Assembly: GCA_965243625.1 (NCBI GenBank)
Contig: CBDEVI010000002.1
Span: 1,612,001 to 1,676,000, forward strand
Origin: JAJECS01 sp965243625
GTDB lineage: Bacteria > Chloroflexota > UBA11872
Direction of reading: 5' to 3'
DNA: 64,000 nucleotides
In this document: positions 17,295-24,897 of the stretch, one piece after another
Layout: each line of letters opens with the position of its first letter
Numbering within the stretch: the stretch's first letter is position 1
Program-made: the position numbers and the translations under genes
The notes under the pieces: model-generated
What the model was told of the DNA's origin: nothing
What the model saw: the letters and a program-made list of their open reading frames with translations, nothing else
Database searches by the model: none

Positions 17295-18662
17295 GTGAAA
17301 GACCCCCGCACGCACAACGTGGCCAGCTCGTACGCGCTGTGGGAGCGCGCCAACCAGGTCATTCCGGGCGGCTCGCAGCTCATCAGCCGCCGGCCCTATG
17401 CCTTCTCCAACGGATTCGCCCCGGTTTACGCCAAGCGCGGCAAGGGCTCGCGCATCTGGGACGACCAGGGCGTGGAATACATCGACTTCGGCATGTCGGT
17501 GACCTCCGCCATCCTCGGCTACGCCGACGACGTTGTTGACGACGCCGTGATCGAGCAGATCGGCAAGGGCGCGACCTACTCGCTCAACAGCGAGCGCGAG
17601 ATCGAGCTGGCCGAGCTGCTGATCGACCGCATCCCCTGCGCGGAGATGGCGCGGTTTTCCAAGGGCGGCGGCGAGTCGTGCGCCATCGCGGTTCGCATCG
17701 CGCGCGGCGCCACCGGCCGGGACGTGGTGCTCTTCAGCGGCTATCACGGCTGGCACGACTGGTACCTGGCCGCCGGCCACCTCAAGGAGGGCGCGTTCGA
17801 TCCGTTCGCCCTGCCGAACATCCGAGCCACCGGAGTGCCGAAGGCGCTCGAAGGCACCTCCATTCCGTTCCCCTGGGGCGAGCTCGAGCCGCTGGAGCGG
17901 CTGCTGGAGGAGCATCGCGGCCAGGTGGCCTGCATCATGATGGAGCCGATCCTGCTCGCCACTCGCCCGCCCGAGGGCTACCTGGAGGGCGTGCGCGAGC
18001 TGGCCACGCGCGAGAACGTGGTGCTGATCTTCGACGAGGTCACCACCAACTTCCGCTACGGCGCCAACGGCATCCAGGATTTCGTGGGCGTGGTCCCGGA
18101 CCTTGCGTGCTTCGCGAAGGCGATCTCGAACGGCTACGCCATGGGCGCGGTGGTCGGCAAGCGCTGGGTGATGGAGCCGGCGGCGGACATGTTCGTCAGC
18201 AGCACCTATTGGAGCGACCTGGTGGGCATCACCGCCGCCATCACCACGCTCACTGAGATCGAGCGACGGGACGTGCCGGGGCAGCTGGCGGACTTCGGCG
18301 AGCGCTTGCAGTCCGGCATGCAGGAAGTGCTGGACGAGGTCGATCTGCCGGTCAAAATCTCAGGCATGCCGGCGACTCCGGGCATCACCTTCACCGATCC
18401 GTTCGACGCCGACGAATCCAAGAAGCTGAACGCGCTGGTGGCGCAGGAGGCCGCCAAGCGGGGCATCTTGTTCAACACGCACCCGCGCCACAGCTCGGCG
18501 CACGACGACCGCGATCTCGGCGTGACGCTGGAGGTATTCCGCGAGGCGTTGCTCGTGACCAAGGACGCGATCGGTCGGAATGCCGTCGACGACGTGCTGG
18601 AGGCCAGCCTGGCGCCGGCAATCATTCCGCGCCCGACCTTGAAGCCAAGCGATTCGGGATGA
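17295..18662 (+). CDS. Class III PLP aminotransferase (glutamate-1-semialdehyde aminomutase-like)
   Basis: 455 residues from a GTG at 17295. It is a fold-type I enzyme with the substrate-side motif I-P-G-G-S-Q near residue 20, the PLP phosphate-binding G-G-G-E-S-C near 122, the F-D-E-V-T-T-N-F block, and the Schiff-base Lys in F-A-K-A-I-S-N-G-Y (about residue 275). It resembles GSA aminomutase-like proteins that act in secondary or amino sugar metabolism rather than HemL itself, whose lysine loop differs. The stop overlaps the start of the first of four acetyltransferase genes (ATGA), suggesting one operon. Confidence 0.88.
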   Translation: MKDPRTHNVASSYALWERANQVIPGGSQLISRRPYAFSNGFAPVYAKRGKGSRIWDDQGVEYIDFGMSVTSAILGYADDVVDDAVIEQIGKGATYSLNSEREIELAELLIDRIPCAEMARFSKGGGESCAIAVRIARGATGRDVVLFSGYHGWHDWYLAAGHLKEGAFDPFALPNIRATGVPKALEGTSIPFPWGELEPLERLLEEHRGQVACIMMEPILLATRPPEGYLEGVRELATRENVVLIFDEVTTNFRYGANGIQDFVGVVPDLACFAKAISNGYAMGAVVGKRWVMEPAADMFVSSTYWSDLVGITAAITTLTEIERRDVPGQLADFGERLQSGMQEVLDEVDLPVKISGMPATPGITFTDPFDADESKKLNALVAQEAAKRGILFNTHPRHSSAHDDRDLGVTLEVFREALLVTKDAIGRNAVDDVLEASLAPAIIPRPTLKPSDSG

Positions 18663-19231
18663 CCTCCGAGGAGTGGCCGCCGCTGCCGGAGTCCATCCAA
18701 ACGCCGCGGCTGCTCCTGCGGCGATATCGGGTCACCGACGCGGAGGATGCCTACGCCTACGCGCGCGACCCGGAGTGGGGACGCTTCCTGCCCCCGGTTC
18801 CGCGGCCCTACGAGCGGCATCACGCCGACGAATTCGTCGCCGGGCAGGTCCTGGCGAATTGGAGCAAGGAGCCCGCCTGGGCGATTGAGCACGACGGCCG
18901 GTTGGTCGGAAGCGTAAGCCTGCGGCTGTCTCCCCGGAATGGGCGGGCGGAACTCGGCTATTCGATCGCTCGGTGGTTGTGGGGCCGCGGACTCACAACC
19001 GAGGCGGTGTCGGCAGTCATCGACGAGGCGTTCCGATGCCTCCCGCTTCGCAAGATCGCCGCCCGCGCGGCCGCCGCAAACGTCGGGTCGACTCGTGTCA
19101 TGGAGAAAGTCGGCATGCAGTACGAGGGGCGGCTGCGGCAGCACTGGGTTGTCCACGGCCAGACGTGCGACTCCGTGCACTACGGCCTCCTGCGCGACGA
19201 GTGGGAGCAGCAAGCGGACGCCGCTGGATGA
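18659..19231 (+). CDS. GNAT acetyltransferase, RimJ/RimL type, paralogue 1
   Basis: 190 residues. The N-terminal T-P-R-L-L-L-R-R-Y and the acetyl-CoA loop W-L-W-G-R-G-L-T-T-E (near residue 105), followed by N-V-G-S-T-R-V-M-E-K-V-G-M, are classic RimJ/RimL-family features. These enzymes acetylate protein N-termini, small amines or antibiotics; the substrate here is unknown. Its start overlaps the aminotransferase stop and its stop overlaps the next paralogue start, both as ATGA. At DNA level it is closest to paralogue 3. Confidence 0.9.
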   Translation: MTSEEWPPLPESIQTPRLLLRRYRVTDAEDAYAYARDPEWGRFLPPVPRPYERHHADEFVAGQVLANWSKEPAWAIEHDGRLVGSVSLRLSPRNGRAELGYSIARWLWGRGLTTEAVSAVIDEAFRCLPLRKIAARAAAANVGSTRVMEKVGMQYEGRLRQHWVVHGQTCDSVHYGLLRDEWEQQADAAG

Positions 19232-19797
19232 CCACCGACGACTGGCCGCTGCTGCCGGAGTCCATCCGAACGCCGCGGCTGCTCCTGCGGCGGTTCCGAC
19301 TCACCGACGCGGACGATGTGTACGCCTACGCGCGGAACCCCGAGTGGAGGCGTTTTCTCCTCACGCTTCCAGAGCCCTACGAGCGGCGGCACGCGGACGA
19401 GTTTGTGGCGTCGAACGTGCTCATTGAATGGCGCACCAAGCCTCAATGGGCGATCGAACACGAGGGCCGGATGGTCGGAACGATCGGGCTGTGGGTTGCG
19501 CGCAGACATGGGCGGGCGGAATTCGGCTACACCCTGGCGCGTTGGCTGTGGGGCCGCGGCCTCATGACTGAAGCCGTGTCGGCGGTGACCGACGAGGCGT
19601 TCGCCACGCTCCCGCTGCGCAAGATCTCTGCCCGAGCGCTCGTCGGCAACGTCGGCTCAACGCGAGTGATGGAGAAGGTCGGCATGCGATTCGAGGCGGT
19701 GCTGCGCCAGGACTTCGCGCACCGCGGTGAGGTCTTTGACGTGGTGCACTACGGGCTCTTGCGCGAAGAGTGGGAGCAGCAGGCGGGCGCTAGGTGA
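19228..19797 (+). CDS. GNAT acetyltransferase, RimJ/RimL type, paralogue 2
   Basis: 189 residues with the same frame of motifs (T-P-R-L-L-L-R-R-F, W-L-W-G-R-G-L-M-T-E, N-V-G-S-T-R-V-M-E-K-V-G-M). It is more divergent in the middle (I-G-L-W-V-A-R-R-H-G) and in the C-terminal strand (Q-D-F-A-H-R-G-E-V-F-D-V-V-H-Y). The differences fall mostly in substrate-side loops, consistent with altered specificity. It is coupled to paralogue 1 by ATGA. Confidence 0.9.
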   Translation: MTTDDWPLLPESIRTPRLLLRRFRLTDADDVYAYARNPEWRRFLLTLPEPYERRHADEFVASNVLIEWRTKPQWAIEHEGRMVGTIGLWVARRHGRAEFGYTLARWLWGRGLMTEAVSAVTDEAFATLPLRKISARALVGNVGSTRVMEKVGMRFEAVLRQDFAHRGEVFDVVHYGLLREEWEQQAGAR

Positions 19798-20369
19798 TGA
19801 CCACCAACGACCGGCCGCCGCTGCCGGAGTCCATCCAAACGCCACGGCTGCTCCTGCGGCGATATCGGCTCACCGACGCGGAGGATGTCTTCGCCTACGC
19901 GCGCGACCCGGAGTGGGGGCGCTTCATGCCCCCTGTCCCGCGGCCCTACGAGCGGCGCCACGCGGACAGATTCGTCGCCGGCCAGGTGTTGGCGAATTGG
20001 CGGCAAGAGCCTGCCTGGGTGATCGAGTTCCAAGGTCGGGTGGTCGGCCGGGTGAGGCTGCGTCTGGCGCCGCGGCATGGGCGAGCGGATTTCGGCTATT
20101 CGATCGCTCGGTGGCTATGGGGACGCGGCCTCACCACCGAAGCCGTATCGGCAGTCATCGACGAGGCGTTCCGATGCCTGCCGCTGCGCAAGATCGCCGC
20201 GGGCGCAATCGCCGAAAACGTCGGGTCGATTCGAGTCATGCAGAAGGTCGACATGCAGCGCGAAGGAGTGATGCGTCAGCACTGGGTGTGCCACGGCCAG
20301 ACGTGCGACTCGGTGCACTACAGCCTCCTGCGCGACGAGTGGGAGCAGCGAGCGGGCGCCGCCGAATGA
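19797..20369 (+). CDS. GNAT acetyltransferase, RimJ/RimL type, paralogue 3
   Basis: 190 residues from the ATG at 19797 (a GTG at 19794 would add one residue). Its 5' portion is nearly base-identical to paralogue 1 over the stretch encoding P-P-L-P-E-S-I-Q-T-P-R-L-L-L-R-R-Y-R. The acetyl-CoA loop W-L-W-G-R-G-L-T-T-E is intact. V-M-Q-K-V-D-M replaces the usual V-M-E-K-V-G-M, so a normally conserved Gly is Asp. The start overlaps the previous stop by one base. Confidence 0.9.
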   Translation: MTTNDRPPLPESIQTPRLLLRRYRLTDAEDVFAYARDPEWGRFMPPVPRPYERRHADRFVAGQVLANWRQEPAWVIEFQGRVVGRVRLRLAPRHGRADFGYSIARWLWGRGLTTEAVSAVIDEAFRCLPLRKIAAGAIAENVGSIRVMQKVDMQREGVMRQHWVCHGQTCDSVHYSLLRDEWEQRAGAAE

Positions 20370-20944
20370 CCGCCGACGACTGGCCGACGCTGCCGGAATC
20401 GATCCAAACGCCGCGGCTATACCTGCGGCGGTATCGGCTCACCGACGCGGAGGATGTCTTCGCGTATGCGCGCGACCCGGAGTGGGCGCGCTTTCTCCCC
20501 GGGGTCCCTCGGCCCTACGAGCGGCGACATGCCGATGAGTGGGTCGCGGCGCACGTCCTGAAGGACTGGCGCACCGAACAGCACTGGGCGCTCGAGCACG
20601 AAGGCTGCGTGGTCGGACGGGTTGGGCTGACACCGGAGCCTCGGCACGAACGGGCGGAGCTCGGCTACGACCTGGCCCGGTGGCTGTGGGGCCGCGGTCT
20701 GATGACCGAAGCCGCGTCTGCGGTGATTGGCGAGGCGTTCCGAAAGCTCCCAATCCGCAAGATCCTCGCCCACGCGGTTGCCGCCAACATCGGCTCGACG
20801 CGGGTGATGGAAAAGGTCGGCATGCGGCACGAGGTAACGCTGCGCCAGCACTGGGTCTTTGGGGGTCAGTCCTACGACGCGGCGAACTACGGGATCCTGC
20901 GTGAAGAGTGGGAGCAGAACGCCGGGGCGCGGGAGAAGACCTAG
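20366..20944 (+). CDS. GNAT acetyltransferase, RimJ/RimL type, paralogue 4
   Basis: 192 residues, coupled to paralogue 3 by ATGA. The motifs are intact (T-P-R-L-Y-L-R-R-Y, W-L-W-G-R-G-L-M-T-E, N-I-G-S-T-R-V-M-E-K-V-G-M). The C-terminus carries a short charged tail (G-A-R-E-K-T). It is the last gene of the run; an inverted repeat that could serve as a terminator follows about 55 bases on. Confidence 0.9.
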   Translation: MTADDWPTLPESIQTPRLYLRRYRLTDAEDVFAYARDPEWARFLPGVPRPYERRHADEWVAAHVLKDWRTEQHWALEHEGCVVGRVGLTPEPRHERAELGYDLARWLWGRGLMTEAASAVIGEAFRKLPIRKILAHAVAANIGSTRVMEKVGMRHEVTLRQHWVFGGQSYDAANYGILREEWEQNAGAREKT

Positions 20945-20997
20945 ACCGAACCGGAGTCAGAGTTCAGTCCGCCCTACCGCTTCGAGCCGCCTCAAAC

Positions 20998-21080
20998 TGT
21001 CATTTCGAGCGGAGCGAGAAATCTAAGGGGCGTGGACAACGCACAACGTTCTTAGACTCCTCGCTGCGCTCGGAATGACA
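20998..21080. repeat. 30-base inverted repeat, HSERSEES-type intergenic element
   Basis: The left arm begins TGTCATTTCGAGCGGAGCGA and the right arm is its reverse complement with about four mismatches over 30 bases, separated by some 23 bases. Elements of this shape, which translate as H-S-E-R-S-E-E-S, are scattered between genes in many bacterial genomes. It lies between the convergent GNAT and CcdA-like genes and may terminate both. Confidence 0.75.
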
Positions 21081-21118
21081 GGAGGGGTTTCGGAGTGACA
21101 GGGCAAGTGCCTCTTCGA

Positions 21119-21985
21119 CTAGAGGAACACTCCAAAGATGTCGGCGAAGACCAGCCAGTACCAGATGAGGTAGGCGCCGGCGCCGAGCATGAAGAACGAG
21201 CTGGCGCGGTGGACGTGCGGCAGCGCGCCGCGCAGCCAGCGTGAGATGGCGTCGCGGAACAGCGCCGCGCCCAGCGTCACCGCCACGATCACCACGCCCA
21301 TGCCTAGCGAATAGGCCACGTATTGGCTGAGGGACTCGAAGAATCCCTCGGTCGCGAGCGACCCGCCCACCACGACCATGAAGATCGGCAGCGTGCAGCT
21401 GAGCGATCCGACGGCGTAGGCAATTCCGAAGACGAACGCATTCCCGAGGTTGCGGCGCGGCGTCACCTGGATTCGGCTGGCCGCGAGGATGCCCACGTAG
21501 CGGTGGGAAACCAGCAGGAAGACGCCGAACCCGACCATCGCCAGCCCGATGACCAAACCCAGGTAGGGAAAGACCTGGCCGAGCGCCGAGCCGCCCGCGG
21601 ACACGATTGCCCCGAAGGCGACGAAGATTAGCACGAACCCCAGCGTGGCCATGATGGCCACGCCAAGAGCACGAGCCACGCGCAGCGGCGCCGCGACCTC
21701 GTCGTAACCGGCTTCCTCGGTACCCAACTGATAGGCGATGTACGACGGCAGCATGAAGAAGCCGCACGGATTCACGCTGGCGACAAGTCCTGCCGCGGCG
21801 GCAAATCCGATGGGCAGCGCCCCGGCAAAGTCCGCCAACGCGGCTTCAGCGTTTCCTTGCACGGAAACCAGGACGCCGATCAGCGCCCCGACCACCGCCG
21901 CCGGAATGGCATAGGCCAAGATCGCGGCGCTCTTGGGGCGCTTGCGCGGCTTCGACATCGCCGCCGAGGCGTCGCCGGCGCTCAC
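21119..21985 (-). CDS. CcdA/DsbD-type thiol-disulfide transmembrane transporter
   Basis: 288 residues with about seven helices. It passes electrons from cytosolic thioredoxin to thiol proteins outside the membrane. The two redox cysteines sit in N-P-C-G-F-F (near residue 70) and S-L-S-C-T-L-P (near 203), the usual CcdA pair. The GTG at 21985 overlaps the stop of the TlpA-like lipoprotein gene (GTGA); an ATG at 21958 is the alternative. Its likely client is that lipoprotein, and perhaps the ResA-like protein encoded divergently. Confidence 0.9.
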   Translation of the reverse strand: MSAGDASAAMSKPRKRPKSAAILAYAIPAAVVGALIGVLVSVQGNAEAALADFAGALPIGFAAAAGLVASVNPCGFFMLPSYIAYQLGTEEAGYDEVAAPLRVARALGVAIMATLGFVLIFVAFGAIVSAGGSALGQVFPYLGLVIGLAMVGFGVFLLVSHRYVGILAASRIQVTPRRNLGNAFVFGIAYAVGSLSCTLPIFMVVVGGSLATEGFFESLSQYVAYSLGMGVVIVAVTLGAALFRDAISRWLRGALPHVHRASSFFMLGAGAYLIWYWLVFADIFGVFL

Positions 21986-22791
21986 AGCCCCGCCTCCGAG
22001 GCCTCTTCCAGCTCGGCGACCAGGTCGAGCAAGCCGTACTTGTCGAGCACGCCGTTCCAGGTGCGGACGATCGTGCCGCGCGGGGTGATGAACACGGTGG
22101 CCGGCATGCCGAGGATGCGGTACTCGATCAGGATCTTGTTGTGGAAGGTCGTCCCGAGCGGGTAGGTGATCCCCAACTCCGACATCAGGGTGACGGCGTC
22201 TTCGGTGGAGCCGAGGTTGACGAACGGTCCGACGTCCACGCCGAAGAGGATCACCCGGTCCTTGAACTCCTCGTAGGCCTCCTGAAACTCGGGCATCTCG
22301 CGGCGACACGGGGGACAGAGTCCGGCCCAGAAGTTCAACACCACGGGCTTTCCGATCGCCAGGATGTCGGTGAGATTCATGGACATACGCCCCAGGGATT
22401 CGCTCGGCGCGTAGTGCTCCCAGGTGAAATCTGGGGCCGTCATCTGGTCGCCCGCCGGAAAGCTCCTGACGTCGGATTCCGACGTCGAGGACTCTTCGGG
22501 CTCAGGGTCGGCCGTGGGCGTTGGCGTCGGTTCGGGAGCGGTCGTTGGCGTCGGCTCGGGGGCAGCCGTGGCCGTCGGCTCGGGCGCGGCCGCAGTCGCC
22601 GCGGGCGTCGCAGCGGCTGTCGCCTCTGCCGTGGCCTGCGGAGTCGCGGCAACCGTCGCCTCCGCCTCGGCGGCGACCTGGTCGTCGTCTCCGGCTTCAC
22701 CGCACGCCGCCAGCGCGGTCGCGGCGACCACCGCCCCGCCGATCAGCACTCGGCGGCGCGAAATCCACCGCACCGGCATCACCGTACTCAC
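21982..22791 (-). CDS. TlpA-like thioredoxin-fold lipoprotein
   Basis: About 269 residues from a GTG at 22791 with GGAGGGGG upstream. The leader has S-R-R-R-V-L-I-G-G (Tat-like) and lipobox L-A-A-C. Next comes a roughly 75-residue linker made almost only of Ala, Thr, Pro, Glu and Val, then a redoxin domain with the active site W-A-G-L-C-P-P-C. The cis-Pro segment is in G-M-P-A-T-V-F. It probably acts as an extracytoplasmic thiol reductant kept reduced by the CcdA-like protein encoded directly downstream. The linker would let it reach across the envelope. Confidence 0.88.
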   Translation of the reverse strand: MSTVMPVRWISRRRVLIGGAVVAATALAACGEAGDDDQVAAEAEATVAATPQATAEATAAATPAATAAAPEPTATAAPEPTPTTAPEPTPTPTADPEPEESSTSESDVRSFPAGDQMTAPDFTWEHYAPSESLGRMSMNLTDILAIGKPVVLNFWAGLCPPCRREMPEFQEAYEEFKDRVILFGVDVGPFVNLGSTEDAVTLMSELGITYPLGTTFHNKILIEYRILGMPATVFITPRGTIVRTWNGVLDKYGLLDLVAELEEASEAGL

Positions 22792-22941
22792 TGCGCGTCC
22801 CCCTCCGGGATTGGTTCTAACCAATAGTGCCTGGTTCGCAGCCGTGCCGTCTCAACCGATCCATGAGATTGCGCCCTGCGAGGTTCCCGTTCAGAGGGAA
22901 ATACGTAGCCGGGCCGCGATCGGTGCTCGCCGGACCGTGGG

Positions 22942-22947
22942 TATATT
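22942..22947 (+). promoter_or_regulatory. Possible -10 element for a leaderless transcript
   Basis: TATATT lies eight bases before the ATG of the ResA-like gene, which has no ribosome site. If used, transcription would begin at or next to the start codon. No matching -35 element stands out. This is suggestive only. Confidence 0.35.
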
Positions 22948-22954
22948 CACAAAC

Positions 22955-23590
22955 ATGCGCGAGTCCGAGCCGGCGGAAGCGATTTCGCCCAGCGACGCGG
23001 GAAGTATGACGGACCCAACACCCGTACTTCCCGTGCGCCTGCGCGTGGCCATCGCGGCTGTCTCGGTTGTCGTGCTGCTGGCGTTCATCGTGGTCATGGC
23101 GCTGGCCCTGCGGGGCCAGACCGACCAGGGGCAGTTCGGCATCTTCGCCACCGGGCGCACGGTGAATCTGGAGCCGCGTCCGGCGCCCGACTTCGTGCTG
23201 ACTACGTATGACGGGGAGCAACTGCAACTCTCAGACTTCCGCGGACAGGTCGTGCTGCTGAACTTCTGGGCGTCGTGGTGCCCGCCGTGCCGGGTGGAAG
23301 CCCCCGTGCTGCAGAGCGCCGCCGAGCGCCTGGGCCCGGCGGGGCTGGTCGTGATCGGGATTGACGTGTGGGACGACGAGGCGCAAGCGCGGGCCTTCCT
23401 GGACGAGTTCGACATCACCTACGCCAACGCCGAGGACACAACGCGGTCGATTCCGGTCGAGTACGGGGTGACGGGTTTGCCGGAGACGTTCGTCATCTCT
23501 CGCACCGGCGTGCTCGTGCGGCGCTGGGTAGGTCCGATCGACGATGAACAGCTGGCGGACCTTGTGGCGCCATTGCTGGAAGGAGCCTAG
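22955..23590 (+). CDS. ResA/CcmG-like thiol-disulfide oxidoreductase, membrane anchored
   Basis: 211 residues. A cytosolic tail, one membrane helix (about residues 28-52), then a thioredoxin-like domain with N-F-W-A-S-W-C-P-P-C near residue 108 and the cis-Pro loop G-L-P-E-T-F-V. Proteins of this type reduce apocytochrome c cysteines before haem attachment. The ccm cluster at 41-47 kb lacks a CcmG, so this gene may supply that role; that is inference. It is divergent from the TlpA/CcdA pair. Confidence 0.9.
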   Translation: MRESEPAEAISPSDAGSMTDPTPVLPVRLRVAIAAVSVVVLLAFIVVMALALRGQTDQGQFGIFATGRTVNLEPRPAPDFVLTTYDGEQLQLSDFRGQVVLLNFWASWCPPCRVEAPVLQSAAERLGPAGLVVIGIDVWDDEAQARAFLDEFDITYANAEDTTRSIPVEYGVTGLPETFVISRTGVLVRRWVGPIDDEQLADLVAPLLEGA

Positions 23591-23611
23591 CCCGTGGACA
23601 TGGCGCGGGAA

Positions 23612-23923
23612 TCAGGCGTCGTCAGACGACTCCGCCGACGGCGTCGGGCGCAACGCGAACCGCGCGCGTCCGCCGCGTTCTTCAACCGTCAACGTATGCC
23701 CGCTCAGCACGGCCGCCGCTTCGGCATCCGCGGCCAGGATGGGCCGGTTGTCGAAGGTCACGGTCTTGTCGCCGTCCAGCAGCTCGTCCGGCTCGAGACG
23801 CACGTCCAGCTCTCCGGCGGCATTGCGAAAGGCATGCGCGCGGATGACACGCTTCTCCGCCAGCGCCGCGTCGTCGACGGCGGCACGCAAGGCAAGCGCG
23901 GCCTGATGGGTGACCACAAGCAT
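23612..23923 (-). CDS. Small HesB/IscA-like protein lacking cysteines
   Basis: 103 residues. The order V-T-H-Q-A-A-L-A-L-R, then F-R-N-A-A-G-E-L-D-V-R-L, then a D-x-A-E-A-A-A-V-L-S-G-H-T-L-T-V segment follows the HesB/IscA fold plan. However, none of the three iron-sulfur ligand cysteines is present; there is no Cys at all. It may be a structural relative rather than an Fe-S carrier. Its tail converges on the ResA-like gene, ending 21 bases away. Confidence 0.55.
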   Translation of the reverse strand: MLVVTHQAALALRAAVDDAALAEKRVIRAHAFRNAAGELDVRLEPDELLDGDKTVTFDNRPILAADAEAAAVLSGHTLTVEERGGRARFALRPTPSAESSDDA

Positions 23924-24054
23924 GATTGGTTGGCACGGTACCGCAGGCGCAATGGGCCGCTCAGGGTTCCCACCGCGGTTCGGCGGCGCAATGACGACCG
24001 GTCCCCTGAGGCTGGGGCATTGGCAATGTCGAATCGACCGAGGGTTGATGAGGG

Positions 24055-24084
24055 GTGGATTCCCGCCTTCGCGGGAATGACGGA
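24055..24084. repeat. 30-bp palindromic repeat, copy 1
   Basis: A hairpin TTCCCGC-CTTC-GCGGGAA followed by TGACGGA. The whole 30-mer is base-identical to the copy at 27193-27222. In translation it gives the V-I-P-A-K-A-G-I-H motif seen as an intergenic element in many genomes. It lies just before the endonuclease/phosphatase gene. Confidence 0.8.
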
Positions 24085-24129
24085 GCTTTGGCGACCAGTA
24101 GGCGTAACCGGCGCAATCAGGAGCCAGCC

Positions 24130-24897
24130 GTGCGGGTAATGACGGCCAACGTTCGCAACGCCGACCGCGTCGACGACGGTCACTCCTGGGAGAGCCGACG
24201 GGTCGTCTGCGCGCGGGTGCTGGCTGCGTGCACACCCGATGTCCTTGGTGTGCAGGAGGCGACCATCGACCAGGTCGAGTGGATCGCGGCCGCGCTGCCG
24301 GAGCATGACTGGCACGGGCTGCGCCAGGATCCGCATGGGCATCCCCGCAACGCAGTCTTCATCCGCCGGTCCCTGGAGCTAGTGGACCGGGGAGGCTTCT
24401 GGCTGTCGTCCACGCCGCACGTGCCGGGCTCGACCGGTTGGGGCGCCAAATACGCCCGCCACGTCAACTGGCTGGTGCTTGCGGACGACTCGGGCAGGGA
24501 ATGGCGCGTCTCCAACACCCACCTCGACCACGTGAGCGAGCAGGCGCGGGCGGGCGCGGCGGCGCTGCTGGCCGACGACGCCGCCGCCTGGCCGGATGCA
24601 ACGCCCCAGGTGCTCATGGGCGATTTCAACACCGGCGCGGGCAGCGCGCCGGTAAGCACGCTCGAAAGGGCCGGCTGGCGCGACGCCTGGGCGGCCGCGA
24701 ACCCGGACCAACAGGACCCAGGCCCCACCCGGCACGGATTCGGCAGCGCGGACGCGGCCCATCCAGAGCGCATCGACTGGATCATGGTCCGCGGTCCCGT
24801 GAATGTCCGCGCCTTCCACCTCGTCCGCGACCGGCCCGACGGCGTGTGGCCGTCGGACCACTATTTCATGTGGGCCGACGTCGAGGCGGTGGGTTAG
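24130..24897 (+). CDS. Endonuclease/exonuclease/phosphatase (EEP) family protein
   Basis: 255 residues from a GTG giving V-R-V-M-T-A-N-V-R-N, the family's first strand. Catalytic blocks are Q-E-A-T (metal Glu), N-T-H-L-D-H, G-D-F-N-T-G, R-I-D-W-I and the final S-D-H-Y-F. All EEP metal and catalytic residues are therefore present. The family includes nucleases, sphingomyelinases and sugar-phosphate phosphatases; the short form without a signal peptide does not tell which. It converges with the next gene, with a 4-base overlap of stops. Confidence 0.88.
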   Translation: MRVMTANVRNADRVDDGHSWESRRVVCARVLAACTPDVLGVQEATIDQVEWIAAALPEHDWHGLRQDPHGHPRNAVFIRRSLELVDRGGFWLSSTPHVPGSTGWGAKYARHVNWLVLADDSGREWRVSNTHLDHVSEQARAGAAALLADDAAAWPDATPQVLMGDFNTGAGSAPVSTLERAGWRDAWAAANPDQQDPGPTRHGFGSADAAHPERIDWIMVRGPVNVRAFHLVRDRPDGVWPSDHYFMWADVEAVG

